Shown piece after piece: positions 52,325-61,756 of a stretch of DNA of 64,000 bases. Made by a program: the position numbers and the translations under genes. The DNA is from an uncultured Flavobacteriales bacterium. Lineage in GTDB: Bacteria; Bacteroidota; Bacteroidia; Flavobacteriales_D; Parvicellaceae. How positions within the stretch are numbered: position 1 is the first letter of the stretch; each line of letters begins with the position of its first letter. The stretch lies in NCBI GenBank assembly GCA_913030835.1, contig CAJWDP010000006.1:1-64000 (forward strand), given 5' to 3'. A model generated the notes under the pieces. It made no database searches. It worked only from the letters and a program-made list of their open reading frames with translations, and was not told where the DNA came from.

Positions 52325-54181
52325 TCAATCGACATTATCGTGCAAGTAGGAATTTCCACTGGAAAGACCGGTTTTGCCTTCATCATTTTCACCAAGCGAC
52401 AATCGCGACTCCGGATTTTCATCAGAAGGTTCTACATTATCGAGCTGAATGTTTCTTCTTTTGTACGCAGGTTCATCCTCGAGATCAGCCAATCCAGAAG
52501 GTGTTTTTAGCTTCAGGCTGATTCGTTTGATCCTTGCAATGCGTTCTTCCGCAAGCTGCTCCTGCTCTTCTTTGGTTACCTCCGTATCAAGTTCTTCATT
52601 CAGCTCAGCATCTGAAGAAGAATCATAATTCCAGCTGCCTTCACGGTTTGCATTTTCTTCGGTATTACCAAACAGAGAAATCTCCTCCTGAGTTTCTTCA
52701 GCAGCTTGTTCTTTCTCAGCCGGGGCCTCATTGCCAACAGCCAATTCTGAACCGAGAGAAGTATCGTTTTTCAAGGTCGGTTCCCACTCTTTCTCCTGTT
52801 CATGATCATTTGGTTCATTCCAATTGACTTCTTCTTTGGCTTCCGGTTTTAGTCCAGACTCCACCCATGTATCCAATGTGCTCGAATCCGCGTCGTCGTC
52901 CAGTACATATCTTGTTACGTCATCATCCGTTTGAGACTCCTCCTGTTTAGGCATATCGAAAACAAAACCTGTTTGCGTTGCAGCAGGCACCTCGACATTT
53001 TCTTCATTAGTATCCTCCGCATTTCGAGACACGTCTTCCTGAACATTTTCATTTTCGAGCTTTGGCAGGGTCAATTCAGACTCCTCCAGCACGGGAGCAT
53101 CTACTTTGGGCAATCCGGATTGTGTCGGGCTTTCAATGGGTGCGGTTATATCCGTATTCACCTGTTCATTCAGGTCTCTTTTTACCCTTTCAGGTGCTAC
53201 TGGCAACACTCCAGTATCCGGAACCATTTTAAATCCGGTAGCAATAATTGCGATGCTCAGCTTATCACCCAGTGTTTCATCTTTTCCATGACCCCAAATG
53301 ACATCCGCATCCATTCCGGCTTCATCCTGGATGTAATCTGTAATTTCGGCGATCTCATCCATAAGAACCTCTTTATCACCGTAGGTAATATTGAGGAGCA
53401 CGTACCTAGCACCCATGATATCATTGTCATTCAACAGTGGTGACGATAGTGCTTCTTCCACCGCTCGTGAAGCTCTATTATCGCCTTCGGCCGTTGCAGA
53501 CCCCATGATGGCTACACCACTATCTCTCATAACAGTATTCACATCATTGAAATCAACGTTGATCTGTCCAGTTACTGAGATTACTTCTGCAATTCCCTTC
53601 GCCGCTGTGCTCAACACGTCATCTGCCTGTGAAAATGCATTTTGAAGCGTGAGGTTGCCAAACATTTCGCGCAACCGATCATTGTTGATCACCAATAACG
53701 TATCCACAGCATCTCTTATCGCCTCAATCCCTTTTTGTGCTTGAGACTTTCTCTTGCGACCTTCAAAAGAGAAAGGAACAGTGACGATTCCCACAGTTAG
53801 TATCCCAAGGTCTTTTGCCGCCTTTGCAATTACGGGAGCTGCGCCTGTGCCTGTTCCACCTCCCATTCCGGCAGTAACAAACACCATCTTCGTATTGTTG
53901 GCTAAAATCGTCTTGATGTCCTCGATGTTCTCAATCGCAGCGTTTTTACCAACATCCGGTATCGATCCGGCACCTCTTCCTTCAGTTAAACTTTCTCCCA
54001 GTTGAATTTTTACGGGCACTGGACTGATATCCAATGCCTGAGAATCTGTGTTGCAAACTACAAAGTCCACTCCTTTGATTCCCAAATTGTACATGTGGTT
54101 TACGGCATTGCTGCCTCCTCCACCTACGCCAATCACCTTTATAATAGACGATTGGTCTTTTGGCATGTTAAACTTCATCAT
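52325..54181 (-). CDS. ftsZ: Cell division protein FtsZ with long acidic linker
   Basis: 618 residues. The tubulin-like GTPase domain (about 1-325) contains the nucleotide signature GMGGGTGTG (105-113), the T3 loop and the NTDSQAL strand. A 245-residue acidic, Glu/Asp/Asn-rich linker follows, far longer than in E. coli. The FtsA-binding peptide is probably EPAYKRRNIQLDN near 570-582, after which 35 more residues extend to the end. It forms the Z-ring at midcell. It follows ftsA with a 64 bp gap. Confidence 0.97.
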   Translation of the reverse strand: MMKFNMPKDQSSIIKVIGVGGGGSNAVNHMYNLGIKGVDFVVCNTDSQALDISPVPVKIQLGESLTEGRGAGSIPDVGKNAAIENIEDIKTILANNTKMVFVTAGMGGGTGTGAAPVIAKAAKDLGILTVGIVTVPFSFEGRKRKSQAQKGIEAIRDAVDTLLVINNDRLREMFGNLTLQNAFSQADDVLSTAAKGIAEVISVTGQINVDFNDVNTVMRDSGVAIMGSATAEGDNRASRAVEEALSSPLLNDNDIMGARYVLLNITYGDKEVLMDEIAEITDYIQDEAGMDADVIWGHGKDETLGDKLSIAIIATGFKMVPDTGVLPVAPERVKRDLNEQVNTDITAPIESPTQSGLPKVDAPVLEESELTLPKLENENVQEDVSRNAEDTNEENVEVPAATQTGFVFDMPKQEESQTDDDVTRYVLDDDADSSTLDTWVESGLKPEAKEEVNWNEPNDHEQEKEWEPTLKNDTSLGSELAVGNEAPAEKEQAAEETQEEISLFGNTEENANREGSWNYDSSSDAELNEELDTEVTKEEQEQLAEERIARIKRISLKLKTPSGLADLEDEPAYKRRNIQLDNVEPSDENPESRLSLGENDEGKTGLSSGNSYLHDNVD

Positions 54182-54245
54182 AGCAAATTATATTTTGTTG
54201 TTGTTTTCATTTAATCCTATCTATCTTTTTCTCTTCTACCAGGTA

Positions 54246-55508
54246 TTACTCCACATTCTCATCAAAGAAGTTTCTGATCTTATCAAAGAAATTACCCTTC
54301 GTCTTGGTTGTGTGATTTCTGGCTACCTGTTCTTTAGAAACAATGGCATCAAACTTTTCAAACCCTTGAATCACTAGTCCTACACCGGTAGCAAATAGCG
54401 GTGAGGTGACCGATAAATTCGTGTTGCTGCTTAAGTGTTCGTTAGGGTAACCGATCCGTGCATCCATACCCGTTACATATTCAAATAGCTGAGTGATGTG
54501 CTTCAATTGGGAACCACCACCCGTAACTACTATTCCACCGATCAACTTCTTTTCAAAACCTGAGTTTTTTATCTCATAATACACGTGCTCAATGATCTCC
54601 GACATCCTTGCATTAATGATGCTGGATAAATTTTTAACCGATATTTCTTTTGGATCACGACCTCTGAGCCCGGGAATACAGACAATTTCATTTTCTTGTT
54701 TAGTGGATGATAGTGCGGCACCAAATTTTACTTTGAGCAACTCTGCTTGTCGATGCATAATGGTACATCCCTCTTTTATGTCTTCCGTGATTATATTACC
54801 ACCAAAAGGTATAACCGCGGTGTGTCGAATAATACCATCCTGGAAGATCGCAATGTCTGTTGTTCCCCCACCGATATCAACCAGTACTACACCTGCTTCT
54901 TTCTCCTCTTCGCTCAGAACGGAAGAAGAAGATGCCAGTGGCTCTAAGATCAGGTCCGCAACTTCTAAACCAGCCTTATTAATGCATTTATAGATGTTTT
55001 TGGCCGCTGCGATTTGCCCCGTAATAATGTGAAAATTTCCTTCCAGTTGAATACCAGACATCCCAATCGGATCCTTAATCCCAGGCTCTCGATCTACAAT
55101 ATAATCCTGCGGTAAAACATGAATAATGTCTTCTCCCGGCATCATTACCAGCTTATACATGTCTTCGATCAATTGATCAACATCGTCGCGGTTTATCTCA
55201 TCCTCAATGCTATCTCTAGTAATCATTCCTCGGTGCTGAAGACTTTTAATGTGTTGTCCTGCAATTCCTACATTCACCACATTAATATCAACCCCTGATT
55301 TGACTTCCGCCTCCTCAACAGCTGATCGAATCGACTGAACCGTTTTTTCGATGTTCGAGACTACTCCGCGAGTAACTCCTACGGACTCGGACTTTCCCAT
55401 TCCGAGAATTTCAATTTTGCCGTGCTCTGTTCTTCTTCCTACCAGGCAAGCAATTTTTGTTGTTCCTATGTCTAAACCGACTACAATTTCTGGTGCATCC
55501 ATATTCAT
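54246..55508 (-). CDS. ftsA: Cell division protein FtsA
   Basis: 420 residues. The start is the ATG at 55508, which overlaps the ftsQ stop as TAATG; another ATG follows two codons later. Actin-like ATPase fold: VVGLDIGTTKIACLVG (phosphate 1), the 1C domain, LVDIGGGTTDIAIF (phosphate 2) and GGIVVTGGGSQLKHI (adenosine motif). The C-terminus ends in a basic-aromatic helix (KGNFFDKIRNFFDENVE) that should tether it to the membrane. It anchors FtsZ and recruits later division proteins. Confidence 0.97.
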   Translation of the reverse strand: MNMDAPEIVVGLDIGTTKIACLVGRRTEHGKIEILGMGKSESVGVTRGVVSNIEKTVQSIRSAVEEAEVKSGVDINVVNVGIAGQHIKSLQHRGMITRDSIEDEINRDDVDQLIEDMYKLVMMPGEDIIHVLPQDYIVDREPGIKDPIGMSGIQLEGNFHIITGQIAAAKNIYKCINKAGLEVADLILEPLASSSSVLSEEEKEAGVVLVDIGGGTTDIAIFQDGIIRHTAVIPFGGNIITEDIKEGCTIMHRQAELLKVKFGAALSSTKQENEIVCIPGLRGRDPKEISVKNLSSIINARMSEIIEHVYYEIKNSGFEKKLIGGIVVTGGGSQLKHITQLFEYVTGMDARIGYPNEHLSSNTNLSVTSPLFATGVGLVIQGFEKFDAIVSKEQVARNHTTKTKGNFFDKIRNFFDENVE

Positions 55509-56290
55509 TATTTTTTTGAGCAAACTATTTGACCTTTGTATTTTACCGTTAGCGTATCGTACTGATTCAACTGTTCAGGAGCTATTCCTTCTTTGTAAAA
55601 TATTTCCAGTTTTCTAAACTTATCTTTGACCTGTTCGGCCGGTCCGAACAAAATCCGTTGATCACCCACTCTGGGAATCAACTCAAATTCTTTCTCACAA
55701 TTCACGTAGATCTGAACGATCTGATTTTTCCAAAATTCGTTTTGGTCAACACAATCGGCCATTCTAAATATTTCATCAAGCATTGTTAATTGGCTATTCG
55801 AATCCACCTGCTCGGCCTCAATAGCATTGATTCCTGTAGGTTCATTTAGGCAACCTGTTATTACCGGAACTTTCGCATGACAATGATCCGATAGCGGCAT
55901 AGAATTACCTGCATCATCTATGTAGAAGCTCGTCCCCGATTCATTCACGATCCGGACAATTGGCCTGCGCTGTCGGACATCTATTACCAATTCACCATTT
56001 AGATACACAAAGGCCTCTACGCGCTGAACCCCTGCTATTTGTGAAATTTCATTCTCAATGCGAAGCAGATCCAATTCGCATAAATGGTCGCCACTAAAAT
56101 TGTATCCAATATTTCTAAGCCGCTCCAAGATCATTTCGTCTGAGACAAAATCAAACCCTGAGTTGTCATGAATTACAATTTCTGGAATGGCACACGGGAT
56201 TTGCGCATGCCTCGATTTAGCAAATCCCAAGATCACACCAATCAGTCCAATGAACAAAACCCAACCACTTATTTTCAATACTTTCTTCAT
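55508..56290 (-). CDS. ftsQ: Cell division protein FtsQ
   Basis: 260 residues. One N-terminal membrane helix (VLKISGWVLFIGLIGVILGFA) and a periplasmic region with a degenerate POTRA domain (about 40-110) and the beta domain with RRPIVRIVNESGTSFYIDDAGNSMPLS. FtsQ is poorly conserved; position between murC and ftsA and the QRRPIVRI...YIDDxG pattern support the call. It overlaps murC by ATGA and ftsA by TAATG. It links the cytoplasmic ring to septal peptidoglycan synthesis. Confidence 0.9.
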   Translation of the reverse strand: MKKVLKISGWVLFIGLIGVILGFAKSRHAQIPCAIPEIVIHDNSGFDFVSDEMILERLRNIGYNFSGDHLCELDLLRIENEISQIAGVQRVEAFVYLNGELVIDVRQRRPIVRIVNESGTSFYIDDAGNSMPLSDHCHAKVPVITGCLNEPTGINAIEAEQVDSNSQLTMLDEIFRMADCVDQNEFWKNQIVQIYVNCEKEFELIPRVGDQRILFGPAEQVKDKFRKLEIFYKEGIAPEQLNQYDTLTVKYKGQIVCSKK

Positions 56291-57651
56291 AAATTCAATA
56301 CTTCCAGCTCTGCTTTTATTGGTTCAACAAGTTGATCGATATCTCCAGCTCCAAGGGTCAGCAGCACTTCCAATTCTCTATCTTTCAGGCTTTCTATCAC
56401 TTCTTTCTTATCCAATAGAAACTTGTTCGTTCCCGATATTTTATTCAATAACATCTTGGAGGTGACTCCCTCTATTGGCATTTCGCGAGCAGGATATATT
56501 TCTAATAAAATCACCTCATTGAGCTCGGATAAACTTTCCGCAAAACCATCCGCAAAATCTCTTGTTCTCGAGAATAAATGCGGCTGAAAAATCCCAGTTA
56601 TTTTCTTACCCGGATACAGTTCCTTTACACTTCTTATACAAGCCTTGAGCTCTTCAGGATGATGAGCATAATCATCTATGTAAATCAGTTCGCTTGACTT
56701 GATGTGGTATTCAAATCTTCTTTTTACCCCTTTAAATGAGGCAAGTGCATCTACTATTCTTGAAGTATCCACACCTAATTCCGCAGCTACTGCAAATGCA
56801 GCCATCGCATTTTCAATATTGTGCCCACCCGGAAGACCAACGGTGACATTTTCCACAACACCTTTCGGGTATTTTACAGTAAATAGATACTCTCCATCCA
56901 CTATTTGAATATCCTTTGCCTGGTAATCTGCTTTCGAGATTATGGAGTAGGTTATTCCTTGGTCAATATTGAGCTCTGCCTTGCGAATTAATTTCCCAGC
57001 AGTTTTGATTTGCCCTATAAAGAGGTGGAACGATTCATCCAAATTTTCCTTTTTTCCATAGATGTCCAAATGATCAGCATCCATTGATGTAACCACAGCT
57101 ACATCTGGGAACAAGGACAAAAACGACCGATCAAATTCATCTGCCTCGACTACCATGGTCTCCGAATCCGAATTTAATATCACATTTGAACTGTAATTGG
57201 TAGCTATGCCACCCAAAAACGCACTACAACCGTAACGCGATTCGGTAAGAATATGAGCCAGCATAGACGCAGTAGTTGTTTTACCATGGGTCCCTGCGAT
57301 ACCTATGGTGAAAGATTCCTTGGTCAATAGTCCCAGCACCTCTGAACGTTTGTAAACCAGACCACCAAAATTTCTGATAAAACTAAGCTGCTTGTGGTCA
57401 TGATTAATTGCAGGCGTGTATACAAACAAGACATTTTCACTCGCTTCCATAGCCCACGCAGGCAAGCTATTTACTTCATCGGTAAAGCAAATTTTAATTC
57501 CTTCTTTGCTCAGCTGATCAGTTAGAGAAGATGCGACTCTATCATATCCTTCAACAACTATTCCTTTGCTCATCAAATAACGGGCGATTGCACTCATACC
57601 GATTCCTCCGATACCGATCAAATATGCCTTATTTATCTTCGTAATGTTCAA
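56287..57651 (-). CDS. murC: UDP-N-acetylmuramate--L-alanine ligase
   Basis: 454 residues. N-terminal Rossmann domain with AYLIGIGGIGMSAIARYL, ATP loop GIAGTHGKTTTASMLAHIL, EADEFDRSFL and MDADHLDIYG in the central domain, and the C-terminal domain with IYIDDYAHHPEELKA. It adds L-Ala to UDP-MurNAc, the first peptide step. It overlaps murG upstream and ftsQ downstream by 4 nt each. Confidence 0.97.
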   Translation of the reverse strand: MNITKINKAYLIGIGGIGMSAIARYLMSKGIVVEGYDRVASSLTDQLSKEGIKICFTDEVNSLPAWAMEASENVLFVYTPAINHDHKQLSFIRNFGGLVYKRSEVLGLLTKESFTIGIAGTHGKTTTASMLAHILTESRYGCSAFLGGIATNYSSNVILNSDSETMVVEADEFDRSFLSLFPDVAVVTSMDADHLDIYGKKENLDESFHLFIGQIKTAGKLIRKAELNIDQGITYSIISKADYQAKDIQIVDGEYLFTVKYPKGVVENVTVGLPGGHNIENAMAAFAVAAELGVDTSRIVDALASFKGVKRRFEYHIKSSELIYIDDYAHHPEELKACIRSVKELYPGKKITGIFQPHLFSRTRDFADGFAESLSELNEVILLEIYPAREMPIEGVTSKMLLNKISGTNKFLLDKKEVIESLKDRELEVLLTLGAGDIDQLVEPIKAELEVLNL

Positions 57652-58754
57652 TCCTTTCTACACAGTTTTATTATCTCATTTCTTATTGAATTGGCGGCTT
57701 TTCTTTTGCCCATCCTGGCTATATTTTCGCTCAATTCATTTCTTTTCTCACCATCGTCAAACAATCTGACGATTTCATTTCCAAGTAGCTCTACGGCATT
57801 TACATCCTTCACCAATATGGCAGCGTTATTTTCCACCAAAGCCATTGCATTTTTGGTTTGATGGTCTTCAGCCACATTAGGTGAAGGCACCAAAATCACA
57901 GGCTTTTCAATCAGGCATAATTCAGAAATAGAAATGGCTCCTGCTCTAGATACGACACAATCCGCCACAGAATACGCTAAGTCCATTCTAGTTATGAACG
58001 CTTCAGGGTGAATACCGTCGTATCCAAATTGCTTGGAAGCGGCCTTCATTTCATCTGAATATACTTTTCCCGTTTGCCATAAAACTTGCAGGTTTCGCTC
58101 TTTAAAAAGTGGCATTGCCGATCGAATAGCGTGATTTATTGTCCTTGCCCCAAGACTACCACCGATAACCAGTAATGTTTCTTTTTTAGGGTCCAATCCA
58201 AACCTAGCTATTGCCTCATCTCGCTTACCATTGATCTCTACTACATTTTCACGCACGGGATTACCCGTCAGCACTATTTTTTCCGTTGGAAAAAATCGAT
58301 CCATATTTTCATAAGCGACACATATCTTTTTCGCTTTTTTCGCCAATAATCTATTGGTTAACCCCGGGTAAGAATTTTGCTCCTGAAGTACGGTAGCAAT
58401 TCCAAATTTACTTGCCACTTTCAGCAAGGGTCCACTTGCATAACCCCCAACCCCTACAGCAACATCAGGATTGAATTCTTTCACTATTTTTTTCGCGGCT
58501 TTGATGCTTGACATTAGTTTGAATGGAAAAGCCAAATTTTTCAATGTTAGCCTTCTTTGTAACCCAACTACATTCAACCCTTTGATTTCATAACCAGCGG
58601 CAGGAACTTTTTCCATTTCCATTTTCCCGTTTGCGCCAACAAATAAAATCGAAGCATCCGGGTACTCGGATTTTATGGAATCGGCTATGGCAATGGCCGG
58701 GAAAATATGACCTCCAGTCCCTCCACCGCTCACAATAATTCGAAGATCAGGCAT
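57648..58754 (-). CDS. murG: UDP-GlcNAc:lipid I N-acetylglucosaminyltransferase
   Basis: 368 residues from the ATG at 58754, preceded by a purine-rich GGAAGGGGGG tract and overlapping the ftsW stop by 8 nt; a start at 58778 would lie deeper in ftsW. GT-B fold: IIVSGGGTGGHIFPAIAIA at the N-terminus, GVGGYASGPLL, LVIGGSLGARTIN, and the UDP-binding VSRAGAISISELCLIEKPVILVPSPNVAEDHQTKNA. It makes lipid II at the inner face of the membrane. Confidence 0.97.
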   Translation of the reverse strand: MPDLRIIVSGGGTGGHIFPAIAIADSIKSEYPDASILFVGANGKMEMEKVPAAGYEIKGLNVVGLQRRLTLKNLAFPFKLMSSIKAAKKIVKEFNPDVAVGVGGYASGPLLKVASKFGIATVLQEQNSYPGLTNRLLAKKAKKICVAYENMDRFFPTEKIVLTGNPVRENVVEINGKRDEAIARFGLDPKKETLLVIGGSLGARTINHAIRSAMPLFKERNLQVLWQTGKVYSDEMKAASKQFGYDGIHPEAFITRMDLAYSVADCVVSRAGAISISELCLIEKPVILVPSPNVAEDHQTKNAMALVENNAAILVKDVNAVELLGNEIVRLFDDGEKRNELSENIARMGKRKAANSIRNEIIKLCRKD

Positions 58755-59877
58755 GTTTCCCCCCTTCCGTTTTTTCAATAGAGTGGCTGATGCTAAGAAT
58801 TATCCCGATGGATATGCATGAAAACAGAATGGAGGTACCTCCCATACTTACCAGTGGAAGCGGTTGACCGGTTACGGGCAATAGCGTTGAACCTACACCC
58901 ATGTTGATCATGGCCTGAAGGACTAAAATAAAGCTGAGACCAAAGGCTACATAAGCTCCAAATTTGTTTTTTGCACGAGCTGACAACCTCAGACAACGAA
59001 AGAACAGGATCAAATAAAGCAGCAATAACCCCAGACCTCCGATCAACACTCCGAACTCTTCAACAATAGTAGAATAAACAAAATCAGATTGGGCAGAGAA
59101 TATATCGTTTTTGATTGATCCTCCCCCCGGCTGAAAATTGATTACGCCACCATTGACGATTCCCATCTGAGCTTGAGTAGACTGGTAATTTTCTTCCGCT
59201 GAACCTGTAAAAAAGTCGACCACTCTTTCATTCCAAGTATCTGCTCTCGGTAACATTCCAGGAATAGCAACATTGATAAGGAGTAGCAAACCGAATGCGA
59301 CGATACATCCTCCAACAACTAGAGCAAGGTGCTTTAGTTTCGCTCCACCTATAAAGAGCAAAACAAGGCAGCTAACAAAAAGGAGAGCCGCGGTTGAAAA
59401 GTCGGCTGGTAGAATAAGCCCGCAAATAACCCCAATCGGTATTAAAGCGGGCAGCAGGCCTTTAAAGGTTTCAATCTTTGGTTTGTTCTGGGCAAGGAAT
59501 CTTGCTACATATATAAGTAATACAAGTTTAGCAAAGTCGGATGGCTGGAAGCCCATGATCCAACGAGAAGCATTTCCTTTGCTAACACCGAACATTAATG
59601 TTACTAACAGAAGGATTGCAGCAATGTAAACTCCCAGCTGGGATGCTCTGGAAAACAAACTGAACTTTATTTTGTGTATGACAATCATTATGGTGAATCC
59701 CGCTATTAAAAGCATCATGTGCTTGAAAAGGAATGAGGTTGCGTCACCATCGGTAAGTCTGTATGCCATGTTGGAGCTAGCACTGTACGCCACAACAATG
59801 GAAAACAACGAGAGAATGATAACAATCATCCAGATTACCCTATCGCCATTCACATATTTAAAGAGAGAGTTAACCAT
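58747..59877 (-). CDS. ftsW: Peptidoglycan glycosyltransferase FtsW (SEDS family)
   Basis: 376 residues with about ten membrane helices. SEDS features: GNASRWIMGFQPSDFAKLVLLIYVARFL, the loop region PGMLPRADTWNERVVDFF, and SDFVYSTIVEEFGVLIGGLGLL with VGSTLLPVTGQPLPLVSMGGTS near the C-terminus. It polymerises lipid II at the septum with a class B PBP. Its start overlaps the stop of the MurD-like fragment by 8 nt. Confidence 0.96.
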   Translation of the reverse strand: MVNSLFKYVNGDRVIWMIVIILSLFSIVVAYSASSNMAYRLTDGDATSFLFKHMMLLIAGFTIMIVIHKIKFSLFSRASQLGVYIAAILLLVTLMFGVSKGNASRWIMGFQPSDFAKLVLLIYVARFLAQNKPKIETFKGLLPALIPIGVICGLILPADFSTAALLFVSCLVLLFIGGAKLKHLALVVGGCIVAFGLLLLINVAIPGMLPRADTWNERVVDFFTGSAEENYQSTQAQMGIVNGGVINFQPGGGSIKNDIFSAQSDFVYSTIVEEFGVLIGGLGLLLLYLILFFRCLRLSARAKNKFGAYVAFGLSFILVLQAMINMGVGSTLLPVTGQPLPLVSMGGTSILFSCISIGIILSISHSIEKTEGGKHA

Positions 59878-60379
59878 TTTTCAATTCTTCCACGTGCGAT
59901 TTGAATTGGTTTCCCCTATCTCTATAATCTTCAAAATGCTCATAGCTTGAACATGCCGGAGAAAAGAGTACAACGTCACCTGTTTTTGCCATTTCATGAG
60001 CAAAACGAACTGCCTCGCTTAACGAACTTTTGTGAGAGTACATATCTACAAGATTTGCAAAAGAGTATTTGATCTTGGTTTCGGGTGGACCAAAGCAAAC
60101 TACTGTCTTCACTTTGAACTTGATGAGTTTTTCAAAAATTGAATAATCATTGACAACCTCAGTTGAACCGATGATCCAGATCAGTGGTTTCTTCATCAAT
60201 TCCAAAGAATAATACGCCGAATCAAGATCTGTTGCTTTCGAATCATTGATGTACTCAACACCATCAATCTCATTGCACACTTCCAATCGATGGGCAATTT
60301 CTCCGAATGAAGACATCCCTTTTCTTCTCGCCTCAACAAGCTGATTGGTCAGGTTCTTTATTTTTATCTGTTCTTTCAT
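59870..60379 (-). CDS. Stand-alone MurD C-terminal-like domain
   Basis: 169 residues that correspond only to the third domain of MurD. Shared with the adjacent MurD are HRLEV, EYINDSKATDLDSAYYSLELM, KPLIWIIG, KVKTVVCFG, and VVLFSPACSSYEHFEDYRDRGNQFK; overall similarity to that region looks to be around 40% identity. The ATP-binding N- and central domains are absent. The stretch GGVDKGNDY of MurD is GSTEVVNDY here, so residues that contact the substrate have been lost. The frame is intact, starts 11 bp after murD and overlaps ftsW, which argues for a working gene, not debris. Function unknown; a regulatory or scaffolding partner of MurD or FtsW is possible. Confidence 0.85.
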   Translation of the reverse strand: MKEQIKIKNLTNQLVEARRKGMSSFGEIAHRLEVCNEIDGVEYINDSKATDLDSAYYSLELMKKPLIWIIGSTEVVNDYSIFEKLIKFKVKTVVCFGPPETKIKYSFANLVDMYSHKSSLSEAVRFAHEMAKTGDVVLFSPACSSYEHFEDYRDRGNQFKSHVEELKNG

Positions 60380-60390
60380 TTATTCGATTT

Positions 60391-61734
60391 TTAGAGTGAT
60401 TTAACGGCTCTTTTAAACTTATTTCCACGATCCTCGTAATCGTCAAAAAGATCAAAACTTGCGCATGCCGGAGAGAGTAAAACAATTTCGCCTTTAGTTG
60501 CCAACTGGTAACTTAAACCAACGGCGTCCATTGCTGATTGCGCCTCCAGAATATGATCAATTTTACCGCTGAAAGCCTTAATGATCTTACTGTTGTCTTT
60601 GCCGAGGCATACAATTGCTTTCACCTTGCTGACAACCAGCTCTTGCAGCATTTGATAATCGTTTCCTTTATCTACTCCACCAACGATCCATACCACCGGT
60701 TTGCTCATACTCTCCAGCGCATACCAGGTAGAATTAACATTAGTAGCCTTCGAATCATTAATAAATTCGATCCCATGAACCCGCGCGACGAATTCCAATC
60801 GATGCTCAACATTTTGAAAATCAGAAAGGCTCTCTCGAATTATCTCCTTTCTTATCTCCAATACCCGAGCGGCAATTCCACTGGCCATTGAGTTCTGGCC
60901 ATTGTGCTTGCCCTGCAGTGCTAAATCGTGTATTGACATAGTTAATTTGTTGTTGTTTAGGTTTATAATTAATTGTTCGTTTACTATCCATGCTCCCTCA
61001 TCGACCTTACCACGATCGCTGAAAGGGAGACTTTTTGCTTTAATTTCTCTTTTACTTATTTCATCACTGATAACCGGATCGTCCAACCAGTAAATGAAAT
61101 GGTCTCTATTCGTTTGATTTTGAATGATTCGAAATTTTGAGTCAACATAGCGTTGAAATTCCCCACCGTATCTATCCAAATGGTCAGGAGTTATGTTCAA
61201 AAGAACGGCGATATCAGCCTTGAATTCATTCATACCATCCAATTGAAAACTGCTCAATTCTACCACATAGTGATCATAGGATTCTTTAGCTACTTGATAT
61301 GCTAAACTCTTGCCTACATTTCCCGCCAGTCCAACGTTAAAACCAGCCTTTTTCAAAATGTGGTAGATCAGCATGGCCGTAGTGGTTTTTCCATTGCTAC
61401 CCGTAACACAGATCATAAAAGCATCGCTAAACCTTCCGGCAAATTCAATTTCCGATAGGACCGGAATATTGCGCTCTAATAGCATTTGAATCAATGGGGT
61501 TTCATCCGGTATTCCAGGACTCTTGATCACTTCCGAGGCCATTACTATTTTCGACTCAGAATGTTGTTTCTGTTCCCATTCAATGTCATTATTTGAAAGA
61601 ACGATCTGGTATTCTTCAGCTATTTCCCCGTTATCCGAAAGAAAAACTTCAAACCCTTTATTTTTCGCCAGTACAGCAGCTCCGACTCCACTTTCTCCTC
61701 CGCCGAGTACTACTATTTTTTTTAGTTCACCCAT
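60391..61734 (-). CDS. murD: UDP-N-acetylmuramoyl-L-alanine--D-glutamate ligase
   Basis: 447 residues, all three Mur ligase domains: VVLGGGESGVGAAVLAKNKGFEV, ATP loop VTGSNGKTTTAMLIYHIL, VVELSSFQLDGM with ITPDHLDRYGG, and the C-terminal FINDSKATNVNSTWYALESM and LLSPACASFDLFDDYEDRGNKFK. It adds D-Glu to UDP-MurNAc-L-Ala in the cytoplasm. It is followed at once by a free-standing copy of its own third domain. Confidence 0.97.
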   Translation of the reverse strand: MGELKKIVVLGGGESGVGAAVLAKNKGFEVFLSDNGEIAEEYQIVLSNNDIEWEQKQHSESKIVMASEVIKSPGIPDETPLIQMLLERNIPVLSEIEFAGRFSDAFMICVTGSNGKTTTAMLIYHILKKAGFNVGLAGNVGKSLAYQVAKESYDHYVVELSSFQLDGMNEFKADIAVLLNITPDHLDRYGGEFQRYVDSKFRIIQNQTNRDHFIYWLDDPVISDEISKREIKAKSLPFSDRGKVDEGAWIVNEQLIINLNNNKLTMSIHDLALQGKHNGQNSMASGIAARVLEIRKEIIRESLSDFQNVEHRLEFVARVHGIEFINDSKATNVNSTWYALESMSKPVVWIVGGVDKGNDYQMLQELVVSKVKAIVCLGKDNSKIIKAFSGKIDHILEAQSAMDAVGLSYQLATKGEIVLLSPACASFDLFDDYEDRGNKFKRAVKSL

Positions 61735-61756
61735 TTTTTGGCCAACTGCTCAGGCA

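Noticed and set aside
52931-53443. Plus-strand frame of 170 codons opposite ftsZ
   Set aside because: It is antisense to ftsZ; the long frame reflects the acidic linker's codon pattern on the other strand.
59870-60379. MurD-like fragment as a pseudogene
   Set aside because: The frame is intact, core domain motifs are kept, and both ends are coupled to the neighbouring genes, so I list it as a coding gene.
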